This document shows, in pieces, positions 47,508-56,736 of a DNA stretch of 64,000 bases. The stretch comes from JALQTD01 sp965656785. Lineage in GTDB: Bacteria > Bacteroidota > Bacteroidia > Flavobacteriales_D > Sanyastnellaceae. The DNA is taken from assembly GCA_965656785.1 (NCBI GenBank), contig CBFHLY010000013.1:16485-80484 (forward strand). The letters are read 5' to 3'. The notes beneath the pieces were generated by a model. It saw only the letters and a program-made list of their open reading frames with translations, was not told the DNA's origin and did not search any database. How positions within the stretch are numbered: position 1 is the first letter of the stretch; every line of letters begins with the position of its first letter. The position numbers and the translations under genes were made by a program.

Positions 47508-48319
47508 TGGGCGGTGAAGGTCAACGTGAAGTAGCCGTCACCTGCGGTGCAATCGCCGTTTTGGATTGCGCCATGCAGGACGAGGGTCTCCTCCGTGAGT
47601 TCAACGATGTCGTAGACCGGACCGGAATCCCAGACGCCCATGAACCAGCAAGAAGGCAACACGATTTGGTCTTCACCTGAGGTGCCCGTGCCCTCCAAGA
47701 AGGTGTAATTCAGCTCGGGCACTTCCAGCGCGCTCACCACGTACCCTTCAAACGGGTTCACGGTACCTCCATTGTTGTTGTAGACGTAATCGCCGTCGAA
47801 GCTGAACTGGTAGGTGTCATCGTATTGTTCGGGGACCAAACCTCCCGCAGGAGAGGCATACCATTCCGACGAATAGGGAATCGGTCCCACCGAAATGGCA
47901 CCGGCGATGGACGACCACGCCCAGGTTTTCTGGTTGTCGCAGCCCGTAAGCAAGGCGAGCGGCCCTTCACACGGCAGTTCCACGGTGTTGGCAATGGTAA
48001 TGGAGTCCGACGCTTGCGCCATGCCTCCCGCATTGTTCACGCTGTAGGTCACGCCGTACGTTCCCGCTTGCGGGTAGTATGCCGTGTCCGACTTCAGCGT
48101 GGAGGTCAGCCCATTGCCGAATTCCCACAAGTGCAGGAAGCCGTCCTCGCTGTTGCTGGTGAACACCACGCGGTTGGAATCGCCCTCCACGTAGGACCAC
48201 GAGAAGTCAGCGGCGGGTCCTTCGGGAAGGTCGATGCCATCGGTTTCGTAAGGACGGCATCCGGCGAGCAGCGCGATGGCGGCTCCGGTCAGTCCGAGGT
48301 AGGTGAGTGCACGTTGCAT
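47504..48319 (-). CDS. PKD-domain lipoprotein, probable surface glycan-binding protein
   Basis: 271 residues. Lipobox LLAGC with the lipid cysteine at residue 21. A PKD domain lies at about 35-112 (FSWSYVEGDSNRVVFTSNSEDGFLHLWEFGNG; YPQAGTYGVTYSV). The remainder is a beta-rich domain of the kind often found after SusD (NQKTWAWSS near 130, LVLHGAI near 250). In utilization loci, genes in this position encode surface glycan-binding proteins; that is the inferred role. Starts on the last base of the susD stop codon. Confidence 0.82.
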   Translation of the reverse strand: MQRALTYLGLTGAAIALLAGCRPYETDGIDLPEGPAADFSWSYVEGDSNRVVFTSNSEDGFLHLWEFGNGLTSTLKSDTAYYPQAGTYGVTYSVNNAGGMAQASDSITIANTVELPCEGPLALLTGCDNQKTWAWSSIAGAISVGPIPYSSEWYASPAGGLVPEQYDDTYQFSFDGDYVYNNNGGTVNPFEGYVVSALEVPELNYTFLEGTGTSGEDQIVLPSCWFMGVWDSGPVYDIVELTEETLVLHGAIQNGDCTAGDGYFTLTFTAQ

Positions 48320-49824
48320 CAGTATCCTGGGTTTTGTTCGATGAGTCCTCCAGAGAGGGTGATTTCAGCGGAAGGAATCGGGAAGATTTCGTGGGTTCCT
48401 TGAACGAATCCCAAGGGGCCGAGCACTTCACCCGCGCGTCCTTGGCGGACCAAATCAAAGAACCGGTGCCCTTCCAAGCCGAGTTCCACCCGGCGCTCAT
48501 GGTAGATCGCGTCGAGCAAATCCGCACCGCTGGCCGTCACGTCGGGCAAGATGGTGTTGTCGCCTCCGCGAGCACGTTCCCGCACCAGGTTCAACGATTG
48601 GCGCGCGATGTCCTCGAATCCGTTGTGGTAAGCCGCCTCCGCGTGCAACAACAAGACGTCCGCGTACCGAATCACGCGGTCGTTTGACGGTCCGTTGGGA
48701 TTGGGATCCCCAAACGGCGCTTCGTCGGCCGCGTTGGTGAAGTACTTCCGCGGGTAGTAGGGGTACGGAAATCCCGTAGCGTCGGTGGTGAACAATCCGC
48801 GATCGCCCATCACGTCGCCTTCTTGGAACACCGTTGCCTGCAATCGCGGATCCCCGGGCTCAAATTCGCTCACGAAGTTTTCCGTGGGCAAGTTGAAGCC
48901 GTAGCCGCCAAATTGGCCGCGGGCGCGCTGGAACACGTTGGTGAACGTGCCTTCGAGCGAGTTGCCCCAGTTGCCGCCGGAAGCGTTCATGAACTGGATT
49001 TCGAAAATCGAGCCCGGTCCGTTTTCGCCTTCAAGCGTGAAGATGCTGCCATAGTCGGGGGCCAAAGCGTATTCGCCCGAACCGACGATTTCTTCTGCGA
49101 CCGGCAGGGCCTCGGGCCAATTGCTTTGGTAGGCGTATGCCTTGAGGAGCATCGCGTTGGCGGCTCCGCGGGTGGCTCGGCCGAGCTCGTTGAGCGACAA
49201 CGCGCTGCGGTAGGGCAGGCGAGGAGCCGCTTCGGTGAGGTCGGTTTCGATTTGGTCCCAAATCGCTTCCGCAGTCGCCCGCGGTTGCTGGTACTCACTC
49301 GGCGCCAAGTTGTCCAGCACGAGCGGAACCCCGCCAAACGTGGTCACGAGGTTGAAGTACCAGTAAGCCCGAATGAACTTCGCCTCGGCGAGGAACCGCT
49401 CCTTGTCGAAGCTGTCCATGTCGATGTTCGGGATGTTCGCCAAGGCCAAATTGCAATAGGCAATGCCCCGGTAGGCCGACTGCCATTCACCGAGCAGCAT
49501 GCGCGCGTTGTCCTGTCCAGCGAACTGCTCAAACAGGAACAATTCAGGCTCATCGCCGTCGCCCGATCCGCCTTTGTCGGCGTCGTCCGATACGATGTCG
49601 CCGAAGTACCAGCGGAAGTGGGTGGCGAGTTGGCCTGAGCCTTGCAGCGTGGTCACTTCTTGCTGGAGCGGGTTGTAGCACGCCACGATGGCAGCTTCCG
49701 CATCTCCGGCGGTTTGGTAGTAGTTCGCAGCCGTTGAACCGACGAGGGGTTCGGCTTCGAGGAACTCTTGTTTGCAGCCCGCGAAGGCCACGGTTCCGAG
49801 AAGGAGTAGGGTAGTGGGTTTCAT
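48319..49824 (-). CDS. susD: SusD/RagB family glycan-binding lipoprotein
   Basis: 501 residues. Lipobox FAGC (Cys17). SusD features: FLEAEPLVGST near the N-terminus, YRGIAYCNLALANIP, AEAKFIRAYWYFNLVTTFGGVPLVL (the TPR-like hallmark near residue 150-175), RATRGAANAMLLKAYAY, RYADVLLLHAEAAYHNG and the C-terminal IYHERRVELGLEGHRFFDLVR. It caps the SusC channel at the cell surface and captures oligosaccharide. Follows susC with a 10-base gap. Confidence 0.95.
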   Translation of the reverse strand: MKPTTLLLLGTVAFAGCKQEFLEAEPLVGSTAANYYQTAGDAEAAIVACYNPLQQEVTTLQGSGQLATHFRWYFGDIVSDDADKGGSGDGDEPELFLFEQFAGQDNARMLLGEWQSAYRGIAYCNLALANIPNIDMDSFDKERFLAEAKFIRAYWYFNLVTTFGGVPLVLDNLAPSEYQQPRATAEAIWDQIETDLTEAAPRLPYRSALSLNELGRATRGAANAMLLKAYAYQSNWPEALPVAEEIVGSGEYALAPDYGSIFTLEGENGPGSIFEIQFMNASGGNWGNSLEGTFTNVFQRARGQFGGYGFNLPTENFVSEFEPGDPRLQATVFQEGDVMGDRGLFTTDATGFPYPYYPRKYFTNAADEAPFGDPNPNGPSNDRVIRYADVLLLHAEAAYHNGFEDIARQSLNLVRERARGGDNTILPDVTASGADLLDAIYHERRVELGLEGHRFFDLVRQGRAGEVLGPLGFVQGTHEIFPIPSAEITLSGGLIEQNPGY

Positions 49825-49834
49825 GCGGGTAGGA

Positions 49835-52800
49835 TTAGAAAGTTACATTCAAACCGGCCATGAACATGCGCGGGCTCGGGTAGAATCCGCGGTCGATGCC
49901 GATTTCCAACGTACCGCGGGTTCCGACTTCCGGGTCGAGTCCGCTGTACTTCGTGAAGGTGAATAAATTCGTCGCTGCGAGGTAAACGCGGCACTTTTCC
50001 AAGCTCAGGCGGTCGAGGACCGATTCGGGCAAGTTGTAGCCGAGCTGCACGTTCTTGATGCGCATGTAGGAGCCGTCCTCAACAAACCGGTCGGAGACTC
50101 GGTTGTTGCGGTTGGGGTCGGTGTGCGACAACCGCGGTTGCTCGTTCGTGCTTCCCTCACCCGTCCAACGCTCCAGCGCCGAAACCGGCAAGTTCGTCAT
50201 GTTCAGGTCGTATCGGAAGATGCCGTTGTACAGGTCGTTGCCGTGAGAACCCTGCAGGAAAACGTTGAGGTCAAACGGCCCCTTCGATGCATTGAAGTTC
50301 AACCCGTACGTGAAGTCGGGGTGCGGGTTGCCGATCATGACCTTGTCGTTGTTGTCGAGCACGCCATCCCCGTTTTGGTCCACGAAGATGAGGTCACCAG
50401 CGACGGCGTCCGGCTGCGCCTCGTTTGCATCCGCTTCGGCTTGGGTTTGGAAGATGCCAGCCGTTTCAAAGCCATGGAAGTAGGCCATCGGCATGCCGAT
50501 TTCCGTCAACGCAGTGAAGTCACCTGAGCCGAAGACGTTGCCGCTTGAGATCGGCTGACCGCCTTCACCTAAGTTCGTGACTTTGTTGCGAATGACGCTC
50601 ACGTTGCCATTGATGTTGTACGAGAAATCTTCGCCAACGTGTTGGTAGCCCAAAGCCAATTCCACCCCCGCATTCCGCGCCGAAGCCACGTTCGTGGGCG
50701 ACGGGTTGAACCCGACCACCCCGGCAATCGGCACGACCGCGAGCATGTCATTCGTTTGCTTCACGAACGCATCGAGGATGATGTTGAATTTGCCTTCGAA
50801 CAAATCGGCATCCACCCCGATGTTCGATTGCGACACCGTTTCCCACTTCAAATCCGGATTCGAGGTAACCACCGGCCCCGCCCCGTTCACTTGCTGCTGA
50901 TCGGGACCGAAGGTGTAGTTCAACCCGTTGATGACGATGGACGTGTAATCGTAGTTCCCGATGCCGTCCGCGTTTCCGTTCATCCCCCAGCTGGCCCGAA
51001 CTTTCAAGAACTCGATCCAGTCCTTTTCATCGACCCAGGGGCGTTCCGTCAAATTCCAAGCGACTGACGCCGATGGGAACCATCCGTACCGGTTGTTGAT
51101 GCCGAAACGCGACGAGCCGTCACGGCGCACCGTGGCGGACACGTTCCATTCGTCTCCGATGGCGTAGCTTCCCCGGAGGAAGGACGAGAGGAAGGACGAC
51201 TCGCCCCATCCGCCACTTGCACGCGGCGACTGTTCAGCTGCGTTCAAGCTGTTGTCGAGGAAGGCCTGTTCCGGGTCGTTCGTGGTCAAGCTGTCGCGGC
51301 TGGCCACGACGTTTTGGTAGGTGTTCTTCAGGGCGGAATAGCCCGCAATGAGGTTGAGTTCGTTGCCGTTCTTCAACTCGCGGTCGTACCGCGCAACTTG
51401 TTCCCATTGCCAATTCGCCCACTGGTTTTCCGCGCGCACCACCGAGTTCACCGGGCGGAATTCATAAGCGGGCCGGTTGGGGTCATTCGCCCCGATGCCC
51501 AAATCGTACGTTGGGAAGAAGATCCGCTGGCTGCCCAAGCTGTAGTCCACCGAGAACGTCGAACGGTAGGACAAACCCGGCAACAGGTCCACTTCGGCAA
51601 ACGCGTTGGCCACCACGCGGTTGGTGGTCCAATCGTCAAACGTCGTAGCGATTTGGTTCGCCGGGTTCGCGATGTCCGAGTCGATGAATTGCGAATACGC
51701 GTACTCGCCATCGGGTCGGGTCACCGGGGTCGTGGGGTCCATGTTCAGCGCCCGCACGACCGGTGTGGTGAATTCGTTGTTTTCCGCAAGGGCGGAGCGA
51801 TTGAGGTGGGTGATGTTCACGTTTTGGCCCATCCGGAAGCGTTCACCGCCCGTTTGCGTGGTGTTCACGCGGAAGGTGTACCGCTCGAAATTGCCTTTCT
51901 CCCCACCGATGATGCCGTCCTGCGTGAAGTAGCTTCCGGTGATGGCCGTCGATCCCACGCTCGAACCTTGCGTGTAGCTGAAGCTGTGGTTCATGATGGG
52001 CGCCCGCTGGAAGATCTCGTCCTGCCAGTCCGTCCCTTCACCGAGGGTGGCGGGGTTGGCCAAAAGGGGATCCGGCGCCAAGCCCGCTGCCACGCGGCTT
52101 TCGTTCATCAGAATGCCGTACTCTTCAGCGTTGAGCAGGGCCATGTACTTCCAGGGCTCCTGAACGCCGTAGTAGGTCTCGTAGGAGATCTGAGGCGGAG
52201 CACCCGCGCTGCCCTTCTTCGTCGTGACCAAAATGACCCCGTTTCCGCCCCGCGCTCCATAGATGGCCGCGGATGCAGCGTCCTTCAGCACGGAAATGCT
52301 TTCGATGTCCGCGGGGTTCAAGTAGTCGATGCCGGACTGCGGAATGCCGTCCACCACGAAGAGCGGTTCGGCGTTGTTGAGCGAACCCGTTCCGCGAATC
52401 CGGATGCTTTGGGTGCTTCCCGGCTGTCCAGAGTTCTGGGTGACCTGAACCCCGGCCGCACGGCCTTGAAGCGCTTGTTCGGTCCGGAGGACGGGCATGG
52501 ACGTGATTTCCTTACTGTCGATGGTTCCCACGGAACCCGTGATGCGGCTCCGCTTCTCATTGCCGTAGCCGATGACCACCGCCTCTTCCAGACCGGTGAC
52601 ATCGAGTTCGAGGATGACGTCGAGTTTACCGTCCGAAGGAACAGCCAAGGTTTGTTCGAGGTAACCGATGTAGGAGAAGGTCAATTTCGCATCGGGTCCA
52701 GTGACTTCAATGCTGTAGCGTCCGTCGAGGTCGGTGAACGCACCCGTGTAGGTGCCTTTCTGAACGACCGTTACGCCCGGAAGTCCGCCTTCCATGTCTG

Positions 52801-52894
52801 AGCCGCCAATGGTTCCTTGCACCACCCGGGTTTGGGCGAGCAAGGAACCGATGCCGACGCTCAGCAATGCGGTGAGTGTGAGCAGATGCCGCAT
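49835..52894 (-). CDS. susC: SusC/RagA family TonB-linked outer membrane transporter
   Basis: 1019 residues. Signal peptide 1-20. Carboxypeptidase D-like regulatory domain about 24-100 (VQGTIGGSDMEGGLPGVTVV, YSIEVTGPDAKLTFSYIGY), the SusC-specific EEAVVIGYGNEKRSRITGSV, plug domain about 110-220 (MPVLRTEQALQGRAAGVQVTQ, IRIRGTGSLNNAEPLFVVDG), then a long beta-barrel ending in an aromatic residue (GLNVTF). Imports oligosaccharides across the outer membrane with SusD using TonB energy. Central gene of the operon. Confidence 0.96.
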   Translation of the reverse strand: MRHLLTLTALLSVGIGSLLAQTRVVQGTIGGSDMEGGLPGVTVVQKGTYTGAFTDLDGRYSIEVTGPDAKLTFSYIGYLEQTLAVPSDGKLDVILELDVTGLEEAVVIGYGNEKRSRITGSVGTIDSKEITSMPVLRTEQALQGRAAGVQVTQNSGQPGSTQSIRIRGTGSLNNAEPLFVVDGIPQSGIDYLNPADIESISVLKDAASAAIYGARGGNGVILVTTKKGSAGAPPQISYETYYGVQEPWKYMALLNAEEYGILMNESRVAAGLAPDPLLANPATLGEGTDWQDEIFQRAPIMNHSFSYTQGSSVGSTAITGSYFTQDGIIGGEKGNFERYTFRVNTTQTGGERFRMGQNVNITHLNRSALAENNEFTTPVVRALNMDPTTPVTRPDGEYAYSQFIDSDIANPANQIATTFDDWTTNRVVANAFAEVDLLPGLSYRSTFSVDYSLGSQRIFFPTYDLGIGANDPNRPAYEFRPVNSVVRAENQWANWQWEQVARYDRELKNGNELNLIAGYSALKNTYQNVVASRDSLTTNDPEQAFLDNSLNAAEQSPRASGGWGESSFLSSFLRGSYAIGDEWNVSATVRRDGSSRFGINNRYGWFPSASVAWNLTERPWVDEKDWIEFLKVRASWGMNGNADGIGNYDYTSIVINGLNYTFGPDQQQVNGAGPVVTSNPDLKWETVSQSNIGVDADLFEGKFNIILDAFVKQTNDMLAVVPIAGVVGFNPSPTNVASARNAGVELALGYQHVGEDFSYNINGNVSVIRNKVTNLGEGGQPISSGNVFGSGDFTALTEIGMPMAYFHGFETAGIFQTQAEADANEAQPDAVAGDLIFVDQNGDGVLDNNDKVMIGNPHPDFTYGLNFNASKGPFDLNVFLQGSHGNDLYNGIFRYDLNMTNLPVSALERWTGEGSTNEQPRLSHTDPNRNNRVSDRFVEDGSYMRIKNVQLGYNLPESVLDRLSLEKCRVYLAATNLFTFTKYSGLDPEVGTRGTLEIGIDRGFYPSPRMFMAGLNVTF

Positions 52895-52900
52895 GCGTGC

Positions 52901-54289
52901 TTATTGAATCTTGATGAGGCGCTGAACTCCGCCGTTGAGGGGAGAAGCGCAGTGGATGAGGTAAATTCCTGCTTCCCAGGCGCTCGCGTCGAAGGTGAGC
53001 ACCTCGCTTCCTGCAGGGATGTTGAGTTCTTGGACCAAACCGCCATCGATTCGGTGAACCGTCATGCGCGACGCATCGCCCGCAGTCCGTCCAAAGCGCA
53101 CAGTGAACAATCCATCCGTGACCGAAGGGACCACATCGAATTCCCACGTGCTCAATTCCTCGACGCTTGCGGGCTCGCACGCGGCGCAGCTGTTGAAACA
53201 AACTTCGGGCACTTCCAACGCGAGGGTATCCGACACCGCAATCAAGCGGTTCGTGAAGCCGTCCGTAGTCAAGGTGCATTCAGCGTCTTCAACGGGATCG
53301 AGCATTTCTTGACCATCCCAACCGCCGTTGTTGTACTTGAATTCGTGGTTGCCCATGCCCAACGCCACCGTCACGGTGTACACGCCATCTGCGTCGTCGT
53401 CCAACATTTCAACGCAGGTTCCGCACCAGTCGTCAATGGTGTTGCCGGTGATGTAAATCGGGCCGAGAATGGCCTCGTTCGACAGGTCCACGGAGAACGT
53501 TACGTCCGAGGTGCTGGGTTCCACCGGGTCGCCCGAGCATTCCACGCATTCGCTGAAGCAGACGACGTCGAGGGTGTCCGCTGCCACGCCACCTTCAACG
53601 GTAACGAGGCGGTTCGTGAACGCGCCCGTGGTCAACGTGCACGCTGCGTCCATGTCGGGGGTCAGCTCTTCCTGACCGTCCCATCCACCGTTGTTGTAGC
53701 GGTACTCGTAGCCACCGGGTTCGAGTTCGAGCGTGATGTCGTAAACTCCGTCGCCATCGGAATCGGTCATCTCGACGCAGTTGCCGCACCAGTTATCGAT
53801 GGCCAAGCCCGTGATGTAAATCGGACCGACGACCGCAGTGGTGCTCATGTCGACTTGGAAGGTCACGTCCACAGGGTCTGCAGGAGCGCTGCACGTACCG
53901 TCGGTTGAGCATTGGGCGAAGCACGTCGAGAGGGTCGTGTCGGAAGTGACGTTTTCGATGTACCGGTCGTTGTAATTCGCCGGGTCACCGCACGGCTGTC
54001 CAACGAGGCTCTCTTTGCAGCTCCAATCGGGGCACAGACCATTCGTGAACGCGTAGTATCCGCTGTATCCGTCGGGCAATTCGACCGTAATGGAGTAGAT
54101 GCCGTCTCCGTCATCGTCCGTCATCGGGTTGTCTCCGGGAACTCCGAAGTCAGCCCCGCCAGCGAGGTACACGCCAGATGCGGCGACGGTTTCGTTCGCC
54201 ATGTTCACTTCGAACGTGACTTGGTGGGTTTGGGCCCACGCGGAGGCGGTGCACAGGGCACATGCCAAAAGGGTGTAGAATGATTTCAT
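52901..54289 (-). CDS. T9SS-exported glycan-binding-type protein
   Basis: 462 residues from MKSFYTLLACAL (signal peptide 1-19). Three Ig-like domains at about 20-130, 140-255 and 265-370 share the DGDGxY...EYRYNNGGWDGQEE...CTLTTGAFTNR pattern with the protein at 43870. The last ~80 residues form a type A T9SS C-terminal sorting domain (VVPSVTDGLFTVRFG, IDGGLVQELNIPAG, WEAGIYLIHC, RLIKIQ), so it is secreted or anchored at the surface. The start is four bases after the GH3 stop; a longer in-frame start at 54358 lies inside the GH3 gene. Probable carbohydrate capture. Confidence 0.88.
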   Translation of the reverse strand: MKSFYTLLACALCTASAWAQTHQVTFEVNMANETVAASGVYLAGGADFGVPGDNPMTDDDGDGIYSITVELPDGYSGYYAFTNGLCPDWSCKESLVGQPCGDPANYNDRYIENVTSDTTLSTCFAQCSTDGTCSAPADPVDVTFQVDMSTTAVVGPIYITGLAIDNWCGNCVEMTDSDGDGVYDITLELEPGGYEYRYNNGGWDGQEELTPDMDAACTLTTGAFTNRLVTVEGGVAADTLDVVCFSECVECSGDPVEPSTSDVTFSVDLSNEAILGPIYITGNTIDDWCGTCVEMLDDDADGVYTVTVALGMGNHEFKYNNGGWDGQEMLDPVEDAECTLTTDGFTNRLIAVSDTLALEVPEVCFNSCAACEPASVEELSTWEFDVVPSVTDGLFTVRFGRTAGDASRMTVHRIDGGLVQELNIPAGSEVLTFDASAWEAGIYLIHCASPLNGGVQRLIKIQ

Positions 54290-54293
54290 GAAA

Positions 54294-56549
54294 TCAAGGT
54301 TTGACGAGAATGGTTGTTGTAAGGGTATCGATTCGAAGGCCAAATTCACCGGGTTCAACCACGAATTCGAGGTCCTTTCCGATGAATCCCAGTTCTTGAA
54401 TGGGCAATTGGAATGCGACGTTCACGCGCTGTCCAGCCGGGACGGCGATTCGTTGAAAAGCGCGAAGGCGGTCCACGCTTGGGGTGATGGAAGCAACGCG
54501 ATCTTGACTGAATAACATCACCACATCCTCGGCGTCCCGGGAGCCGGTGTTCCGCAAGGTGGTGGTTACTTCGACCGTGTCGCGAAGTCCAAACTCCTTA
54601 CCGTTGACTTGGAGGTTAACCACTTCAACGGCGCTGTAGTTCAACCCACTGCCGAAAGTGAACAGGGGATTGAATGCGGACATAGAGAAGTCGGTGTGAA
54701 TGCGGTCCGTGTGCTTGTGGTCGTAGGTCAAATGCGTTCCGGCTTTTCGGGGCCACGTAAAGGGCAGGTGTCCGCTTGGATTCACGGTGCCGTCCAAGAC
54801 GCGGGCAATCGCAGCGCCTCCTTCGTTTCCTGGGAGGTAAGCCATAACGAAACCGTCAAGTGCTTCCACCGCGGCTTCCATGCGGCGAGGGCGTCCGCCG
54901 AGGTACACCCCGATCACCGGCACTCCCGTGCGGGCAAGGGCTTCGACGAGCGCCGTTTGGTTCTCCGCCAAGGCCACTTCCTCGTCGTTCCCGACCAGCT
55001 CGGTATAGGGCATTTCGCCCAAAAAGACCACCGCGGCTTGCACCCGTGCCATCGCCCGAAGGTCAGCCACTGCGAGCGCGATGTCTTCTTTCGTGAACCC
55101 CATCTCAAGCGGGAAATGGGAAACCGCGGCGCCCCAGTGCGCGCGAAGGGCTTCAAGGGCCGTGAGCGCACCTGGCGTGTCGTATGCGGGATTCGTGCCT
55201 TGCCACGTGCCCGTCCAACCACCATTCAATGCGGCCAAGGACGCTCCGGTCGGACCGGACACCCAAATGGCCTCGTTGTTTTGAAGCGGAAGGGCCTCGT
55301 CTCGATTCTTCAACAGGGTAATCCCTTGCTCAGCAGCGCGTTGAGCAAGGTTCCGCTGTCCCGCGCGCCACGCATCGGATACGGGGTGCGACTCGGGAGG
55401 TCCGGGTTGCTCCACCAACCCCAAGTCCCATTTTAAACCGAGGATTCTGCGAACCGAAGCGTCGATGCGTTCCTCCGCGATGCGCCCCTCCTTCACCAAC
55501 TCAACGACCAAGTCAGGGAACTCCAAATCCAAAGGCACCATGCTCATGTCAATCCCCGCATTCAAAGACAGTTCGACCGCTTCCTTGTACGTAGCGGCCA
55601 CCTTGTGACGCGTCACGAGGTATTTGATGTCCTCCCAATCGGTGACCACAAGCCCTTCAAATCCCATCTCATCGCGCAGCAAATCCGTCAAGATGGCCCG
55701 GTTCGCATGCACCGGGATGCCGTTCATTTCTCCGCTGTTGACCATCACCGTCATGACACCTGCGTCGACGCCAGCTTGGAACGGAGGGAGGAAAATTTCG
55801 CGCAGTTGCCGTTCGGGGATCCAAGCAGGCGTGCGGTCTTTCCCCGAAAGCGGTTGGCTGTAACCCAAAAAGTGCTTCATGGTGGCCGCCACCGGAACGT
55901 CCCCTTCCTGCATCCCACGGATCGAGGCAACGCCCATCGTCTTCACCAGCAACGGGTCTTCCCCGAACGTTTCCCAGAACCGGGGCCAGCGAGGATCGCG
56001 ACCCACGTCCAAAATGGGAGCAAAGTTCCAAGGAGTTCCAGCAGCATGGAGTTCCGCCGCAGTTCCCGAGGCCAGTTCTTGTACAATGGCAGGGTTCCAA
56101 GTTGCGGCTTGGCCGATCTGTTGCGGGCCGAGCACTGCGCCGGTGGTGTAGTTCGCCCCGTGAACGGCATCCACCCCATACAGGATGGGCGTTCTCGGCG
56201 TGCGCTGAGCAGCCACTTGTTGCAATCCCGCAACGATATTCCTCCAGTGCTCCAGCGTGTGAGCGTGGTCGCCACAATTGAGGACACTGCCGATGTGGTA
56301 GGTCGTGACCGCCTCGGCGACCTTCGCTGAATCCAACCGTTGCGGCTCAACGGGCTCGAACGGGTCTTCCCCCTCCAGCATGAATCCCAGCGTCAATTGC
56401 GTCATCTCGCCTGCTTTCTGCTCCAGCGTCATCGCGCTGAGCGTGGATTCAATCCACGTCGAACGGTCGTTCGCAGGAGCGGGTTGCTCCTCCGTGGACG
56501 TGCAAGCGAAAGCGGCCATGGCGATTCCTAAAAACAGACGGAATTTCAT
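54294..56549 (-). CDS. GH3 family beta-glucosidase-type lipoprotein
   Basis: 751 residues. Lipobox-like FAC (Cys16). (beta/alpha)8 domain with KHFLGYSQP (K225-H226) and the nucleophile D304 in GLVVTDWEDI; alpha/beta sandwich domain (ALPLQNNEAIWVSGPTGAS, VIGVYLGGRPRRMEA) and a C-terminal fibronectin-like domain (VTTTLRNTGSRDAEDVV, FQRIAVPAGQRVNVAF). It releases glucose from the ends of beta-gluco-oligosaccharides, complementing the GH16. First gene of the minus-strand operon. The ATG at 56549 gives a clean lipoprotein signal; a TACTTTG sequence lies seven bases upstream. Confidence 0.93.
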   Translation of the reverse strand: MKFRLFLGIAMAAFACTSTEEQPAPANDRSTWIESTLSAMTLEQKAGEMTQLTLGFMLEGEDPFEPVEPQRLDSAKVAEAVTTYHIGSVLNCGDHAHTLEHWRNIVAGLQQVAAQRTPRTPILYGVDAVHGANYTTGAVLGPQQIGQAATWNPAIVQELASGTAAELHAAGTPWNFAPILDVGRDPRWPRFWETFGEDPLLVKTMGVASIRGMQEGDVPVAATMKHFLGYSQPLSGKDRTPAWIPERQLREIFLPPFQAGVDAGVMTVMVNSGEMNGIPVHANRAILTDLLRDEMGFEGLVVTDWEDIKYLVTRHKVAATYKEAVELSLNAGIDMSMVPLDLEFPDLVVELVKEGRIAEERIDASVRRILGLKWDLGLVEQPGPPESHPVSDAWRAGQRNLAQRAAEQGITLLKNRDEALPLQNNEAIWVSGPTGASLAALNGGWTGTWQGTNPAYDTPGALTALEALRAHWGAAVSHFPLEMGFTKEDIALAVADLRAMARVQAAVVFLGEMPYTELVGNDEEVALAENQTALVEALARTGVPVIGVYLGGRPRRMEAAVEALDGFVMAYLPGNEGGAAIARVLDGTVNPSGHLPFTWPRKAGTHLTYDHKHTDRIHTDFSMSAFNPLFTFGSGLNYSAVEVVNLQVNGKEFGLRDTVEVTTTLRNTGSRDAEDVVMLFSQDRVASITPSVDRLRAFQRIAVPAGQRVNVAFQLPIQELGFIGKDLEFVVEPGEFGLRIDTLTTTILVKP

Positions 56550-56602
56550 CGTGTGCAAAGTACAACCGGTGTTCACGTTGGGGTCTTTTTAGCCTGTTTT
56601 TA

Positions 56603-56667
56603 ACTGCTACACAACCTGCACATTTTACTTAGTGTGAAATTTACAATATTGCTCATGAACTGCACAA
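56603..56667. promoter_or_regulatory. Divergent GH3/regulator control region with operator-like sites
   Basis: Two sites resemble the 46277 repeat: ACTGCTACACAAC with CTGCACA (56603-56622) and ACTGCACAAG (56659-56668), the latter 11 bases after a TTGCTCATG half-like unit. AT-rich sequence lies between. Likely binding region of the adjacent membrane regulator; inference only. Confidence 0.4.
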
Positions 56668-56723
56668 GATAGGCGATTTCACCCTGAATTTAGCCAATCT
56701 TCTACCACATAGGTAGTTTGAAT

Positions 56724-56731
56724 TACCTTAG
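56724..56731 (+). promoter_or_regulatory. -7 box of the propeller-HTH regulator gene
   Basis: TACCTTAG, then CAAAG, then the ATG at 56737. Confidence 0.45.
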
Positions 56732-56736
56732 CAAAG

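Noticed and set aside
49838..49845. Minus-strand TAACTTTC just before susD as a promoter box.
   Set aside because: It is the coding sequence of the conserved SusC C-terminus (NVTF); the position is fixed by the protein, and susD is operon-internal.
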